NCBI RefSeq assembly: GCF_014699035.1
Contig: NZ_JACXAA010000005.1
Coordinates: 310,001-374,000 of the forward strand
Direction of reading: 5' to 3'
Source: Spirosoma validum
GTDB lineage: Bacteria > Bacteroidota > Bacteroidia > Cytophagales > Spirosomataceae
DNA: 64,000 bases
Part shown: positions 45,028 through 54,078 of the stretch, in pieces
Layout of the letters: every line of letters begins with the position of its first letter
How positions within the stretch are numbered: the first letter of the stretch is position 1
Position numbers and translations under genes: made by a program
The notes under the pieces: generated by a model
The model's input: only the letters and a program-made list of their open reading frames with translations
What the model was told of the DNA's origin: nothing
Database searches by the model: none

Positions 45028-46416
45028 TTAAGCTTTGCAAGCTGACACTATAAACGCAACAACTTTATCCGCGCTTATTTTGTGCTGCTCGCCGGTGAGC
45101 ATGTTTTTAACGGATAGCTCGCCTGTCTGTACTTCTTCCGAACCGATCAAGATTACAAATGGAACCTGCTTGGCATTCGCGTAGTCCAGCATCTTCTTTA
45201 CTTTAGTAATATCAGGATACATTTCCGCCGTTATATCGGCTGTTCGTAACTGACGTAACACTGGCAAAGCTACTGTGCGGGCTTCTGCATCGAATGGCAC
45301 AATAAGCACCTGCGTCCCCTGACCAGCATTCGGTGGAAAGAGGTTTAGTTCATCCATCACGTCATAGATGCGATCTACTCCGAACGAAATTCCTACCCCT
45401 GATAAACCTGGCATGCCAAACGCGCTGGTAAGGTTATCGTAACGTCCTCCCCCGCTAACGCTACCAATTTGTACACCGTTGGCTTTTACTTCAAAAATGG
45501 CACCCGTATAATACGATAGTCCACGAGCTAGCGTTGGATCAATATCAATGCGAGCATTTTCGAAACCGTACTGTTGTACTAACTCAAGTGTTTCTTTAAG
45601 TTCACCAATGCCTAACTGACCTATTTCCGATTTCCTCAGCTTATCTTCCAGAATGGTCAATACATTATCAGGATCTAGTTTTTGGAGAGAAAAGAGCGCT
45701 AATAGCTCATCAATGGACACTAATGACGCTTCGGAAAATCCCCTTTCTCGAAGTTCATCCAGTACTTTTTCTTTACCAATTTTATCTAATTTATCAATCG
45801 CGACACTTAGTGGACCTTCCTGCCCTGGTGCGCCAATCATTTCGGCAATTCCTGCCAGAATCTTACGATTATTAATTTTCAGCGTGAAATCCTGAATACC
45901 CAGGTTTTGAAAAACTTCGTGAATCATCAGGATGATCTCGGCCTCGCAAAGTAGCGAATCCGTTCCCACTACGTCAGCATCACACTGATAAAACTCCCGA
46001 TAGCGGCCTTTCTGGGGTCGGTCGGCCCGCCAGACCGGCTGCATCTGATACCGTTTAAACGGCATGGTCAGGGCGTTACGATTCATGACCACGTAGCGGG
46101 CAAAGGGGACGGTCAGGTCGTAGCGTAGTCCTTTTTCGCTGATTTTAGGGGTTAACTTTTTTGAACCCTGCGCGACATCGAGTTCAGTCAGGTTGGCGGC
46201 AAAATCGCCGGAATTCAGGATTTTAAATAAGAGTTGATCCCCTTCATCGCCATATTTCCCCATCAGGGTAGACAGGTTTTCCATGGAAGGTGTTTCAAGG
46301 GGCTGAAAAGCAAATCGTTGGAATGTCTGACGAATCGTGTCAAAAATAAAAAGCCGTTTGCGCATTTGCTCCGGCCCAAAATCTCTTGTTCCTTTCGGTA
46401 AAGTGGGTTTTTGCAT
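45028..46416 (-). CDS. hisS: Histidine-tRNA ligase
   Basis: A 462-residue class II aminoacyl-tRNA synthetase that charges tRNA-His. The N-terminal PKGTRDFGPEQM, motif 2 (RYEFYQCDADVVG-like YREFYQCDAD), the HisRS motif RGLSYYTGAIFEV and motif 3 (GVGISFGVDRIYD) are present, together with the anticodon-binding domain (VLIVPFDAEARTVALPVLRQLR). A -7 box ends only 4 nt before the ATG, so the message may be leaderless. The typical HisRS start argues against a later start codon. Confidence 0.96.
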   Translation of the reverse strand: MQKPTLPKGTRDFGPEQMRKRLFIFDTIRQTFQRFAFQPLETPSMENLSTLMGKYGDEGDQLLFKILNSGDFAANLTELDVAQGSKKLTPKISEKGLRYDLTVPFARYVVMNRNALTMPFKRYQMQPVWRADRPQKGRYREFYQCDADVVGTDSLLCEAEIILMIHEVFQNLGIQDFTLKINNRKILAGIAEMIGAPGQEGPLSVAIDKLDKIGKEKVLDELRERGFSEASLVSIDELLALFSLQKLDPDNVLTILEDKLRKSEIGQLGIGELKETLELVQQYGFENARIDIDPTLARGLSYYTGAIFEVKANGVQIGSVSGGGRYDNLTSAFGMPGLSGVGISFGVDRIYDVMDELNLFPPNAGQGTQVLIVPFDAEARTVALPVLRQLRTADITAEMYPDITKVKKMLDYANAKQVPFVILIGSEEVQTGELSVKNMLTGEQHKISADKVVAFIVSACKA

Positions 46417-46420
46417 GGTG

Positions 46421-46428
46421 CAAAATTA
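46421..46428 (-). promoter_or_regulatory. Promoter -7 box for hisS
   Basis: On the minus strand the sequence reads TAATTTTG, matching TAnnTTTG, with 4 nt to the ATG at 46416. Confidence 0.55.
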
Positions 46429-46480
46429 AGCAGTATGACGAAAAATAGGCTTAATCGTTTACATTGTCGCTAAAAAACGC

Positions 46481-46488
46481 TACTTTTG
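46481..46488 (+). promoter_or_regulatory. Promoter -7 box for the 52-residue protein
   Basis: TACTTTTG matches TAnnTTTG, 39 bp before ATG 46528. It is divergent from the hisS box, and the two are about 53 bp apart. Confidence 0.5.
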
Positions 46489-46527
46489 CGGACTGAAATC
46501 GAATCGATACCGTAAAAAGATATAATC

Positions 46528-46686
46528 ATGGCAGTAACAGAATTAAAACGGAAAGCACGCCGGAACCGGGCTATCGCCAACAACAAGGTTAACGCAATCA
46601 AACAATTGCTCCGCAAGCCAACAATCAAGAACGTAGACGTTGAAGCGATCAAAGCTTCGTTCGCGGAGAAAAAAGAAACCAAATAA
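46528..46686 (+). CDS. Small basic protein, 52 residues
   Basis: Translated from the sequence, the frame gives a 52-residue protein starting MAVTELKRKARRNRAIANN and ending in KKETK. It has about 14 Lys/Arg, no membrane segment and a helical, ribosomal-protein-like composition. A -7 box upstream, an intrinsic terminator downstream (46750-46778) and codon use like neighbouring genes support a real gene. The strong charge suggests RNA or ribosome binding; no known family is claimed. The antisense 142-residue frame over this locus is a shadow. Confidence 0.75.
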   Translation: MAVTELKRKARRNRAIANNKVNAIKQLLRKPTIKNVDVEAIKASFAEKKETK

Positions 46687-46743
46687 ACGGAGACAGTTGT
46701 CCAGTTGAGTGCAGTATCGCTTTTTTGACTGATCAACTTCTTG

Positions 46744-47100
46744 TCACTTAGCCTCGCCCTTAGTTGGCGAGGCTTTTCGTTTTTGGAGCAGCCGTGCCCA
46801 TTCGCGCTCTCGCTTTTTAAGCTCCCGACGCACAAACCGTCGATAATCCAACTGGGCCCGATAACGTACCGCCTGACCGAATAGCAACAGCCCGCCATTC
46901 AGTAAGATCAAGGCATAGACACCCCACAGAAACCACTGCCGAAAAGGAGCTCCAGCATGTCTGACCACAACAGCTTCACTTAGTACCCAAAGACCTGCGC
47001 TTATAAAAAACAGTCCCAAAGGAGCTATGATCAGCCCCTTCGTACGAGTACTCATGCGTTTCACTAATCGTTGACCAGGTGGTTTTGCAAGCTTTGCCAT
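46744..47100 (-). CDS. Hypothetical two-TM membrane protein
   Basis: A 118-residue protein with TMs at about residues 22-45 and 55-78 and a long basic C-terminal helix (RRFVRRELKKREREWARLLQKRK). I do not recognise it. Its last ten codons (KASPTKGEAK) are formed by the stem-loop that ends the convergent 52-residue gene, so the sequence serves two purposes. Confidence 0.65.
   Translation of the reverse strand: MAKLAKPPGQRLVKRMSTRTKGLIIAPLGLFFISAGLWVLSEAVVVRHAGAPFRQWFLWGVYALILLNGGLLLFGQAVRYRAQLDYRRFVRRELKKREREWARLLQKRKASPTKGEAK
46750..46778 (+). terminator. Intrinsic terminator of the small basic gene
   Basis: AGCCTCGCC (46750-46758) pairs perfectly with GGCGAGGCT (46766-46774), followed by TTTTCGTTTTT. 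It lies inside the 3' end of the convergent membrane-protein gene. Confidence 0.8.
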
Positions 47101-47222
47101 CTTGATTGGCTTATTCTGTGGATTTTGTTACATAACGATTATTTAGCGAATCTCGTAAATACTGATTAACATTTAGTTAATAACAGGCTAAATAAAGCCG
47201 ATTTGATTGTGGCAATCCCCGT

Positions 47223-48233
47223 TCAGGACGGATAGTCCATAGTGGCGCCTGTCTCGCGAAAATGTTTGGGCTCGCGCAAACGCTTCCAGCCTTCGCGGAG
47301 AAAACCAACTCCATAGCCGATCAGTTGCACATAAGCCGCTATAACACTGAGCAAGCCTACTTTCAGGCTTTTTTCTTCTCGGGTGGCATCGATAAAAATC
47401 GATAGTGAAAATAACGTCAGTATACCCAGTGCTATTCCAGCTAGTGTAGGACTAATGAGTGCCAGAACGGGTAATGAGAAAACGGCAAGTGTAAATAATG
47501 CAGGAAACGTATGAACGAGCTTTAACTCGCCGGGGTAATACCGGGATATATTGATACGGGAACGACCAAAAAATCGAAGTTGCCGGAAAAATTGGCCAAA
47601 GCTTGTCCGACGTTTGTGATAAATGAAGGCCTCGGGAATGAGTCCGGTTTTGAACCCATTCTCAATGATTCGGATGGCAAACTCAATATCCTCTCCCATC
47701 CGACTCAATGTATACCCGCCTATTTTTTCCCAGACCTTTCTCGACAGTCCCATATTGAAACTACGAGGGTGATACGTACCACCCAGATTTTTTTTACTAC
47801 CCCGTATCCCACCCGTTGTGAAGGGTGAGGTCATGGAATAACTAATGGCTTTCTGGACTGGGGTAAAATCGGGATGGGCCTGATCGGGTCCACCGTAGGC
47901 ATCAAGCCAGTGAGTGGTCAATTGTTCATGAACGGCACTAAAATAATGAGGAGGAATGAGGGCGTCAGAGTCGAAAATAACAAAATAATCGCCCGATGCT
48001 CGCTCGAAGCCATAGTTACGAGTAAACCCCTGCCCTGAATTTTCTTTAACGTAGTAATGAATGCTGAGTCGGTTGGCAAACGCAGCCACGACGTCATCCG
48101 ATTGGTTCGTGGACCCATCCTCAATCACGAGCACGTCAAAGTTGCGATAAGTCTGTTTCGTCAGACTATCCAACAGTTCGCGCAGTTCGTCGGGGCGGTT
48201 GAAAACAGGGATGATGACGGAGAAGAAAATCAT
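47223..48233 (-). CDS. Glycosyltransferase family 2
   Basis: A 336-residue GT-A fold transferase (SVIIPVFNRPDELRELLDSL, VIEDGSTNQSDD). The DxD-type motif is in VIFDSDALIPP. Two C-terminal TMs (about 245-290) and a further hydrophobic segment near 295-320 anchor it in the inner membrane. It probably builds a surface polysaccharide or glycolipid. Its start overlaps the HAD phosphatase stop by four bases, so it is the last gene of the hemL-HAD-GT unit. Confidence 0.88.
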   Translation of the reverse strand: MIFFSVIIPVFNRPDELRELLDSLTKQTYRNFDVLVIEDGSTNQSDDVVAAFANRLSIHYYVKENSGQGFTRNYGFERASGDYFVIFDSDALIPPHYFSAVHEQLTTHWLDAYGGPDQAHPDFTPVQKAISYSMTSPFTTGGIRGSKKNLGGTYHPRSFNMGLSRKVWEKIGGYTLSRMGEDIEFAIRIIENGFKTGLIPEAFIYHKRRTSFGQFFRQLRFFGRSRINISRYYPGELKLVHTFPALFTLAVFSLPVLALISPTLAGIALGILTLFSLSIFIDATREEKSLKVGLLSVIAAYVQLIGYGVGFLREGWKRLREPKHFRETGATMDYPS

Positions 48234-48874
48234 TCCAGACGATTAACTAACCAATCTCGAAACAGTTCTACTGAATCAAATAAAACATCTGGCGCTAAAT
48301 CAGCTAGTGCCGTCGGGTTGGCGGTACTGGCCCAGGCAGCGGCCGCAATAGGCACCCCTGCTTTCCGGCAAGCGACAATATCGCTGGGCGCATCGCCTAC
48401 GTATAATACTGAGTCGGGGGACAGGTTCCAGTCGGCGACAATCCGGTTAATATTACCCGTTTTGCTGTTTGTTGACAAATCGCCATAACCAAACGCACTA
48501 AAGTACGACGACAACTGATAAAAAGTTAACGATAGAGCCGCACTTTGCTTTCCTTTTCCCGTTACCAGCGCCAAGTGAACCTTTTTAGCCTTCAGTTCCT
48601 CCAGCAAGGCTAAAATGCCTGGAAACAGATCAGGATAGTCAGCCTGGTATTCCTCGTAATACGTCAAATAAGCGGCTACGCCTTCATCATACGCCTGAGG
48701 AATAAGCGCTTTGATAGTCCCCTGTTCAGCCGGACCAAACGTAGCAATGATCTCAGCGTCGCTGACAGAACGGCCTATATGAGGCTCAATCGACGCGCGA
48801 AAGGCCCGGATGCATAAGGGTAACGTATCGGCCAGCGTCCCATCAAAATCGAAGATTACCCCTTTGATCGTCAT
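48230..48874 (-). CDS. HAD family phosphatase (phosphoglycolate phosphatase-like)
   Basis: A 214-residue HAD hydrolase with motif I DFDGTLADT, motif II near LALVTGKGK, motif III Lys and motif IV GDAPSD. The cap is the helical C1 type. It fits the Gph/PpaX class, which removes phosphate from small phosphorylated molecules. It overlaps hemL and the glycosyltransferase by four bases on each side, giving a tightly coupled unit whose members have no obvious shared pathway. Confidence 0.9.
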   Translation of the reverse strand: MTIKGVIFDFDGTLADTLPLCIRAFRASIEPHIGRSVSDAEIIATFGPAEQGTIKALIPQAYDEGVAAYLTYYEEYQADYPDLFPGILALLEELKAKKVHLALVTGKGKQSAALSLTFYQLSSYFSAFGYGDLSTNSKTGNINRIVADWNLSPDSVLYVGDAPSDIVACRKAGVPIAAAAWASTANPTALADLAPDVLFDSVELFRDWLVNRLE

Positions 48875-50163
48875 GCGGTGGTAATGGCTTCGGTTAATGA
48901 CTCTTCATTGGCCTGGATGATCTGCTCAACTAATTCGTCGGTCAATGCTGTCGATAGAAATAGACTCTCAAACTGCGAGGGAGCCAGGTAAACGCCCCGA
49001 TTGAGCATGGCATGGAAATAGCGGCCAAATAAAGGCAAATCGCAGGATTTTGCTTCCGAAAAATTAGTGACAGGTCGCTCGGTCATGAACAGGGTAAACA
49101 TCGACCCGACATGATTGATGGTGTAGTTCAGGCCCGTTTTCAGTAAAGCAGACCGGAAACCGTCGGTCAATTTATTGCCAACCTCCTCAAGCCGTGAATA
49201 AACATCCGGATGTTCGTTCAGATAATGCAGCATCGCCAATCCGGCCGACATGGCAATTGGATTGCCCGAGAGGGTACCGGCCTGATAAACCGGACCGGCG
49301 GGCGATACGATGTTCATGATCTCAGCACGACCGCCGTACGCACCGACCGGCATACCCCCACCAATAATTTTCCCCATCGTAGTCAGATCGGGCACAATGT
49401 TAAACCGCTCCTGCGCGCCACCTTTCGCCAGTCGGAAGCCCGTCATCACTTCATCAAAAATCAGTAGGACCCCATTTTTATCACACAGGGTTCGAATGCC
49501 TTCCAGAAAGCCGGGCTCGGGTAGTACGCATCCCATATTGCCTACTACGGGTTCCAGAATAATGGCGGCTATCTGGTTCTGGTTATTGGCAAGCAGAACC
49601 TCAACGGCTGCCAGATCATTATAAGGTGCGGTCAACGTATCGGCGGCAGTCGCTTTGGTAACGCCGGGACTATCGGGGACACCCATCGTCATGGCCCCAC
49701 TCCCAGCGGCAATTAAGAAGGAATCACCATGGCCATGGTAACATCCTTCAAATTTGATGATCTTGTCACGACCCGTAAACCCGCGCGCCACCCGTATGGC
49801 TGCCATCGTGGCCTCAGTACCCGAATTAACCATTCTGACTTTCTCAACGGAGGGCACCATTTGGGTGATCAATTCGGCCATTTCGACTTCCTTTCGCGTG
49901 GGCGCACCAAACGAAAAGGAATACTGGATAGCATCGCGAACGGCCTTTTCAACCGGTTCGAACGCGTGGCCCAGAATCATCGGCCCCCACGAGTTGATGA
50001 GTTCGATATATTGCCGACCGTCTTCATCGTAGATATAGGGACCTTTAGCCGACTTGATAAATAAAGGGGAGCCCCCTACTGCCCGAAACGCCCGTACTGG
50101 CGAATTAACGCCACCGGGAATCAGGGTTTTCGCTTTTTCAAAAAGTTTTTCGCTCTCGTTCAT
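48871..50163 (-). CDS. hemL: Glutamate-1-semialdehyde 2,1-aminomutase
   Basis: A 430-residue PLP enzyme that makes 5-aminolevulinate for tetrapyrroles. Typical marks are PGGVNSPVRAF at the start, NSGTEATMAAIRVARG, EGCYHGHGD, FDEVMTGFR and the PLP lysine in TMGKIIGGGMP (around residue 265-270). Length and start are normal. It supplies precursors used by cobA and the siroheme reductase 5 kb away. It leads the cluster with the HAD and GT genes. Confidence 0.96.
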   Translation of the reverse strand: MNESEKLFEKAKTLIPGGVNSPVRAFRAVGGSPLFIKSAKGPYIYDEDGRQYIELINSWGPMILGHAFEPVEKAVRDAIQYSFSFGAPTRKEVEMAELITQMVPSVEKVRMVNSGTEATMAAIRVARGFTGRDKIIKFEGCYHGHGDSFLIAAGSGAMTMGVPDSPGVTKATAADTLTAPYNDLAAVEVLLANNQNQIAAIILEPVVGNMGCVLPEPGFLEGIRTLCDKNGVLLIFDEVMTGFRLAKGGAQERFNIVPDLTTMGKIIGGGMPVGAYGGRAEIMNIVSPAGPVYQAGTLSGNPIAMSAGLAMLHYLNEHPDVYSRLEEVGNKLTDGFRSALLKTGLNYTINHVGSMFTLFMTERPVTNFSEAKSCDLPLFGRYFHAMLNRGVYLAPSQFESLFLSTALTDELVEQIIQANEESLTEAITTA

Positions 50164-50173
50164 TGTTGACTGA

Positions 50174-50217
50174 GTGAGTGAGCGAATAGCAGACGCAAAT
50201 CGTATTCACTCACTCGC
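50174..50217. repeat. Imperfect inverted repeat of GTGA-type words
   Basis: Arms 50174-50188 and 50203-50217 pair over 15 bp with two mismatches. It fills the gap between hemL and the next minus-strand gene. Confidence 0.6.
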
Positions 50218-52007
50218 TAATTAATTTTTATAAACCGCCCGTCTTCGTATTTTACGATCGGAGCGATTTGATTTTCATTCATTTGTGTATAATCAAATCC
50301 GGACAACAGGTAGTCGTCCGTATCGGAATGGAAACTGGCTCTATTACGTAGCTGCGTACCATTTTTCGCTAGCTGGCGCCCAAAAAACAGCATCATGTCA
50401 TACCCTTCACTGGCAAAAACGGATGGGATCGTATTTCGTTTCGTTACGTACTCTTCCTGAAACTGGACAACTGGCTCCCGCGACGAGTCGATATAGTCGG
50501 GGTACAATAAATACAGATCCCGACGGGTAAATGTTGAGAGTGAGTTTTTGTAAAAATCAAAAGCTGACGCGGTAGCAATCAGTGGCGCGTTAACCTTTCG
50601 TCGACTCATGGCCTCGAGCATTCGGGCACCATCCTCATCGTTGCTACTGGCAAAGAAAACGTGACTGAGTGCTACCGGAATTTGGGGGGTAGTCGCGCTC
50701 AAAGACCGGCCTGGCGTAGTGAGACCGGTTAATTTCATGGCGTCGGCCATTGTTTGTGCTGTACCACTTACCTTCCGAAAGTCAAGAATCTGGTAATTCT
50801 GACGTTTAAGTTCATTTAAATAAACGGCTGCCATTAAAGAATCCTTACGGGACGTACCGAAATAAATAGCCGCCCGACGACCGCCATTTAAGTTATGGAC
50901 CAACTCAGCCACTTTCTGCGACTGCTGACTCAGGGAAGGTTGGGCTAAAAATGACCAGGGCTGATTCGTGACCAGCTCACTATTGGTGGCAATGGGATTC
51001 AATAGCAAAATGTTATTTTGGTTCGCGTAGGCAGAGGCAATGCGATTGGGCTCTACGTATAGCGGCCCGATGATCAGATCCGTTTGCGCAAACGCCGGAC
51101 TATTCACTAGTTCAAGCGTTTTGTTCGCATCGTTGTCCAGATCATAAGCAAACAGGTTGACGGTTATGCCTTCGTCCTGAAGCTTGTTTTTAGCCAGTTT
51201 AATCCCGTCATACAAATCATACACGTACTGATTTGATCGGACCCGTTTTTCCGCATCGAACTCACCCAGTCGAAATGGGAACATGACGGCGACATTATAG
51301 TAGCCTTTCGGACGGGTAGTTCGCCCAGGCAAAGGAACCGATGCGGATGACTGATTAACCGAAGAGCTGCCCGTCGACGTAATCATTGGCTGGCCATTTG
51401 CCGCTCCCGGTACACCAAAGCGATTCGTGAGCCGATCGGATAATTCCAGATCATCTTTATCGCTGGATGATCGTTGAATTAAATCGATCAACGCCAGTCC
51501 AACGGTTCGGTCACTCGGGAAAGCCTTATTGAGTTGCTTCAGGCGATTTAAGTCTGTTAGCCGAGTCAGGAAATTTTGTTCGAGTTTCGTTACGTCTGGA
51601 CGTAACCCAGGATCGCCTATTTTTTGCAAAGCGGTTAGCGCATCTTCGTACTGACCCGTTTCCATACAAATGGCCGCCAGCAAATAATTGGCTTCGTCCA
51701 TTTTGCGCCAATTCGGAAATCCTTCGATGAGTTGCCTGACGCTCGAGCGAGCCAGGCTAAAATTCCTTTGGCGAAAAGCAGCAAGGGCATAATAATAATT
51801 CGCATAGGCTGACAGAGCACTACGCTGCTGAATCAGTACGTTCAACTCCGTTTTAGCCCGTTCGTAATCGCCAACCTGCACCAATTTAACAGCGGTATTA
51901 TATCGCTTCTGGGCATCAGTCGACAACTGCGCCGTAACTTCGCGATAGCTTAGCAGCGTTACTACACAAACTCCGATCAGGTTCAACCAATAAAACTTAT
52001 TGTTCAT
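50217..52007 (-). CDS. TPR + periplasmic-binding-fold protein (LpoA-like / receptor-type)
   Basis: A 596-residue protein from ATG 52007, with a signal peptide ending near VTAQ. The first 190 residues hold TPR-like helices (AQKRYNTAVKLVQVGDYERAKTELNVL). A Ser/Pro-rich linker leads to a type I periplasmic-binding fold from about 240 (YNVAVMFPFRLGEFDAEKRVR, DLIIGPLYVEPNRIASAYANQNNILLLNPIATNS). This layout matches the peptidoglycan-synthase activator LpoA and related receptor-domain proteins. A role in activating a penicillin-binding protein or sensing envelope ligands is inferred from the architecture. Confidence 0.78.
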   Translation of the reverse strand: MNNKFYWLNLIGVCVVTLLSYREVTAQLSTDAQKRYNTAVKLVQVGDYERAKTELNVLIQQRSALSAYANYYYALAAFRQRNFSLARSSVRQLIEGFPNWRKMDEANYLLAAICMETGQYEDALTALQKIGDPGLRPDVTKLEQNFLTRLTDLNRLKQLNKAFPSDRTVGLALIDLIQRSSSDKDDLELSDRLTNRFGVPGAANGQPMITSTGSSSVNQSSASVPLPGRTTRPKGYYNVAVMFPFRLGEFDAEKRVRSNQYVYDLYDGIKLAKNKLQDEGITVNLFAYDLDNDANKTLELVNSPAFAQTDLIIGPLYVEPNRIASAYANQNNILLLNPIATNSELVTNQPWSFLAQPSLSQQSQKVAELVHNLNGGRRAAIYFGTSRKDSLMAAVYLNELKRQNYQILDFRKVSGTAQTMADAMKLTGLTTPGRSLSATTPQIPVALSHVFFASSNDEDGARMLEAMSRRKVNAPLIATASAFDFYKNSLSTFTRRDLYLLYPDYIDSSREPVVQFQEEYVTKRNTIPSVFASEGYDMMLFFGRQLAKNGTQLRNRASFHSDTDDYLLSGFDYTQMNENQIAPIVKYEDGRFIKIN

Positions 52008-52027
52008 GGTTATCAAGGTTATTCATG

Positions 52028-52055
52028 CAAAAGCAACGCTTTCACGTTGCTTTTG
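52028..52055. terminator. Hairpin beyond yidC
   Basis: A perfect 11-bp stem (52028-52038 / 52045-52055) with a 6-nt loop lies about 90 bp beyond the yidC stop, upstream of the next minus-strand gene. Confidence 0.65.
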
Positions 52056-52141
52056 TGGTAAACAATGGTCAATGAAAACTAAACACCACCAGGTTTGACG
52101 TTTGCTGGATCGTATCGTTACATGCCCATTTTCCTTGTATT

Positions 52142-53995
52142 TTATTTTTTCTGCTTAGCTCGTTTTTGTGCTTCTTCAGCCTGCTTCCGGGCTTCATCGG
52201 CGGCAGCAAGCTGTCGTTGTAACAACGCCTGGAACCCACCTGGTTTTTTTCCCTGTCCAGATGCATTCTTTCGGCGATTTTCTTCGAGGACAGCCTTGAT
52301 TTTGTCTTCGTCAACAAATCGACGGATAAGCTGTTGCTGGGCAATGGTCACAATGTTCGACACAAAGTAATAGAACGTTAACCCAGCCGGATACGAGTTC
52401 AGAACGAACATAAACATCAGCGGGAACACGTAGCTCAGGGCCTTCATGTTTACCGGTCCGGGTTGCGTTGGGGTCGTCTGATTGTTGTAATACGCATAGG
52501 CAATGGAGGAAGCCGTCATCAATACCGTAAATAAGCTCAGGTGACCGCCAATAAACGGCAGCGCAGGAAACTTCAGGAACGCATCATAGGTTGACAGGTC
52601 GTTCGCCCACAGGAATGACTTCTGCCGTAACTCGATCAGGTTCGGAAAGAGCATAAACAGGGCAAACAGAATCGGCATGGTCGCCACTACCGGCACACAA
52701 CCACTCAGCGGACTTACCCCCACTTCCTGATAAAGCTTCATCTGCTCGGCCTGCTGCTTCGCCATGTCGTCGCCGACACGTTCCTTCATCTCATTCAGCT
52801 CGGGTTGTAACACCCGCATTTTGGCCATACTGACGTAGGACTTGTACGTTAACGGGGTTAGAACCAGCTTGACGAACACAACCAGCGCTACGATCAGTAG
52901 CCCATAGTTCGAAATAAACTTCTCCAGGAAGTTGAACATGGGCACGAAGAAATACTTGTTGATGGGCTTCAGGATTGAATACCCCAGGTAAACGTTCCGA
53001 TCAAACTCAGGCGCTACGCTGCCCAACAGTTGAAAATCGTTGGGACCGTAATAAAATTTATACTGTCCTTTACCCGCTTTTACGTCGGCCATCGGGAGCA
53101 TGACGTCGGCAACAGCCGTTTTGACTACACTGCTGTCAGCCGGATTGACTAAGGTTTTAAACCCAGCCTTGGTTAACGGACCGTTCTGCGCGACAAAACC
53201 CGACAGAAAGTATTTGTGCTTTATGGTAAACCACTGTACGGGCTCTTCGAGCGTCGCTTCCTGATTGCTTTCGCCTTCAGTCAGGTTCTCAAAGTTCTCG
53301 TCGGCGGTCAGGTAATTGATCGTGGCAGCCCGGCGGTTATTGCTCAGGTCATTTTCGTACTGCCGCATCTTGTCCTCCCAGAAGAACCGAATGTTGTCGT
53401 TCGTAACCGTATTCGACAAACCATTCAGTTTCAGACCATAATTCAGTACGTAGCCTTCCGCAGGTATAGTGTACACCTGTTCAACCGACTGGCCGGGCGC
53501 GACTTCGGCCCGGAAAACCAGTTGCTGTGATTGTCCGCTTACCGTACTGTTCTGGGCTGTGGTCTGGAAATACAGTTTATGTAAATCAACCTTCCCGCGA
53601 TTGGTTGGCAGTTCGAGAAGCGTCTTGCTACTCTGGTCATCAATCAGCACCAATGGCTTTTGATCGTAGGTCTTGTAATTTTTCAAGACAACCTGTTTTA
53701 CCCGACCACCCTGCGTAGTAAACGTTACCTGAATATCTTTATTCTCAACAACAATGTCCCGGGCCTCTCCGGTAGCGACCGTGGCGAAATCACCAAATTG
53801 TGCTTTTGCCGCGGCTGAGTCAAGGGGTTGTTCGGCTTTGTCGATAGCAGCTGCCGCCCCCGATGTCGTTGTTGGTTTAGTAGTTTGCGTTTTTTGAGCC
53901 GGTTCCTTCTCGGGCGCGGGTTTCGGCACCAGAAGCTGGTAGCCGACCAGCATCGCCAGAATCAGGACAATGCCAATTAATTGATTACGATCCAT
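52142..53995 (-). CDS. yidC: Membrane protein insertase
   Basis: A 617-residue YidC/Oxa1 protein. N-terminal TM (residues 4-21), a large periplasmic beta-sandwich domain (about 60-350) and the conserved C-terminal five-TM core (about 365-560, with LTPLTYKSYVSMAKMRVLQPE and the positively charged groove segment). A basic tail (GQGKKPGGFQALLQRQLAAADEARKQ) follows, typical of ribosome-binding YidC tails. It inserts membrane proteins, alone or with SecYEG. It lies downstream of pyrG on the same strand. Confidence 0.96.
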   Translation of the reverse strand: MDRNQLIGIVLILAMLVGYQLLVPKPAPEKEPAQKTQTTKPTTTSGAAAAIDKAEQPLDSAAAKAQFGDFATVATGEARDIVVENKDIQVTFTTQGGRVKQVVLKNYKTYDQKPLVLIDDQSSKTLLELPTNRGKVDLHKLYFQTTAQNSTVSGQSQQLVFRAEVAPGQSVEQVYTIPAEGYVLNYGLKLNGLSNTVTNDNIRFFWEDKMRQYENDLSNNRRAATINYLTADENFENLTEGESNQEATLEEPVQWFTIKHKYFLSGFVAQNGPLTKAGFKTLVNPADSSVVKTAVADVMLPMADVKAGKGQYKFYYGPNDFQLLGSVAPEFDRNVYLGYSILKPINKYFFVPMFNFLEKFISNYGLLIVALVVFVKLVLTPLTYKSYVSMAKMRVLQPELNEMKERVGDDMAKQQAEQMKLYQEVGVSPLSGCVPVVATMPILFALFMLFPNLIELRQKSFLWANDLSTYDAFLKFPALPFIGGHLSLFTVLMTASSIAYAYYNNQTTPTQPGPVNMKALSYVFPLMFMFVLNSYPAGLTFYYFVSNIVTIAQQQLIRRFVDEDKIKAVLEENRRKNASGQGKKPGGFQALLQRQLAAADEARKQAEEAQKRAKQKK

Positions 53996-54004
53996 TTAGT
54001 TAGT

Positions 54005-54048
54005 AGTCGATAGTCGATCGCATCACTGTGGGTGATCGACTATCGACT
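54005..54048. repeat. Inverted repeat between pyrG and yidC
   Basis: A perfect 15-bp stem (54005-54019 / 54034-54048) with a 14-bp loop, built of TCGATAGTCGATC-type words. A T-run follows on the plus strand only, but both flanking genes are on the minus strand, so it is not a simple terminator for pyrG. Confidence 0.75.
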
Positions 54049-54078
54049 TTTTTTGCAAAATTACGCCAATCTGCCCGC

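Noticed and set aside
46470..46898. 142-residue minus-strand frame over the 52-residue gene
   Set aside because: It covers a spacer with two promoters and the small gene, and overlaps another minus-strand gene in a different frame.
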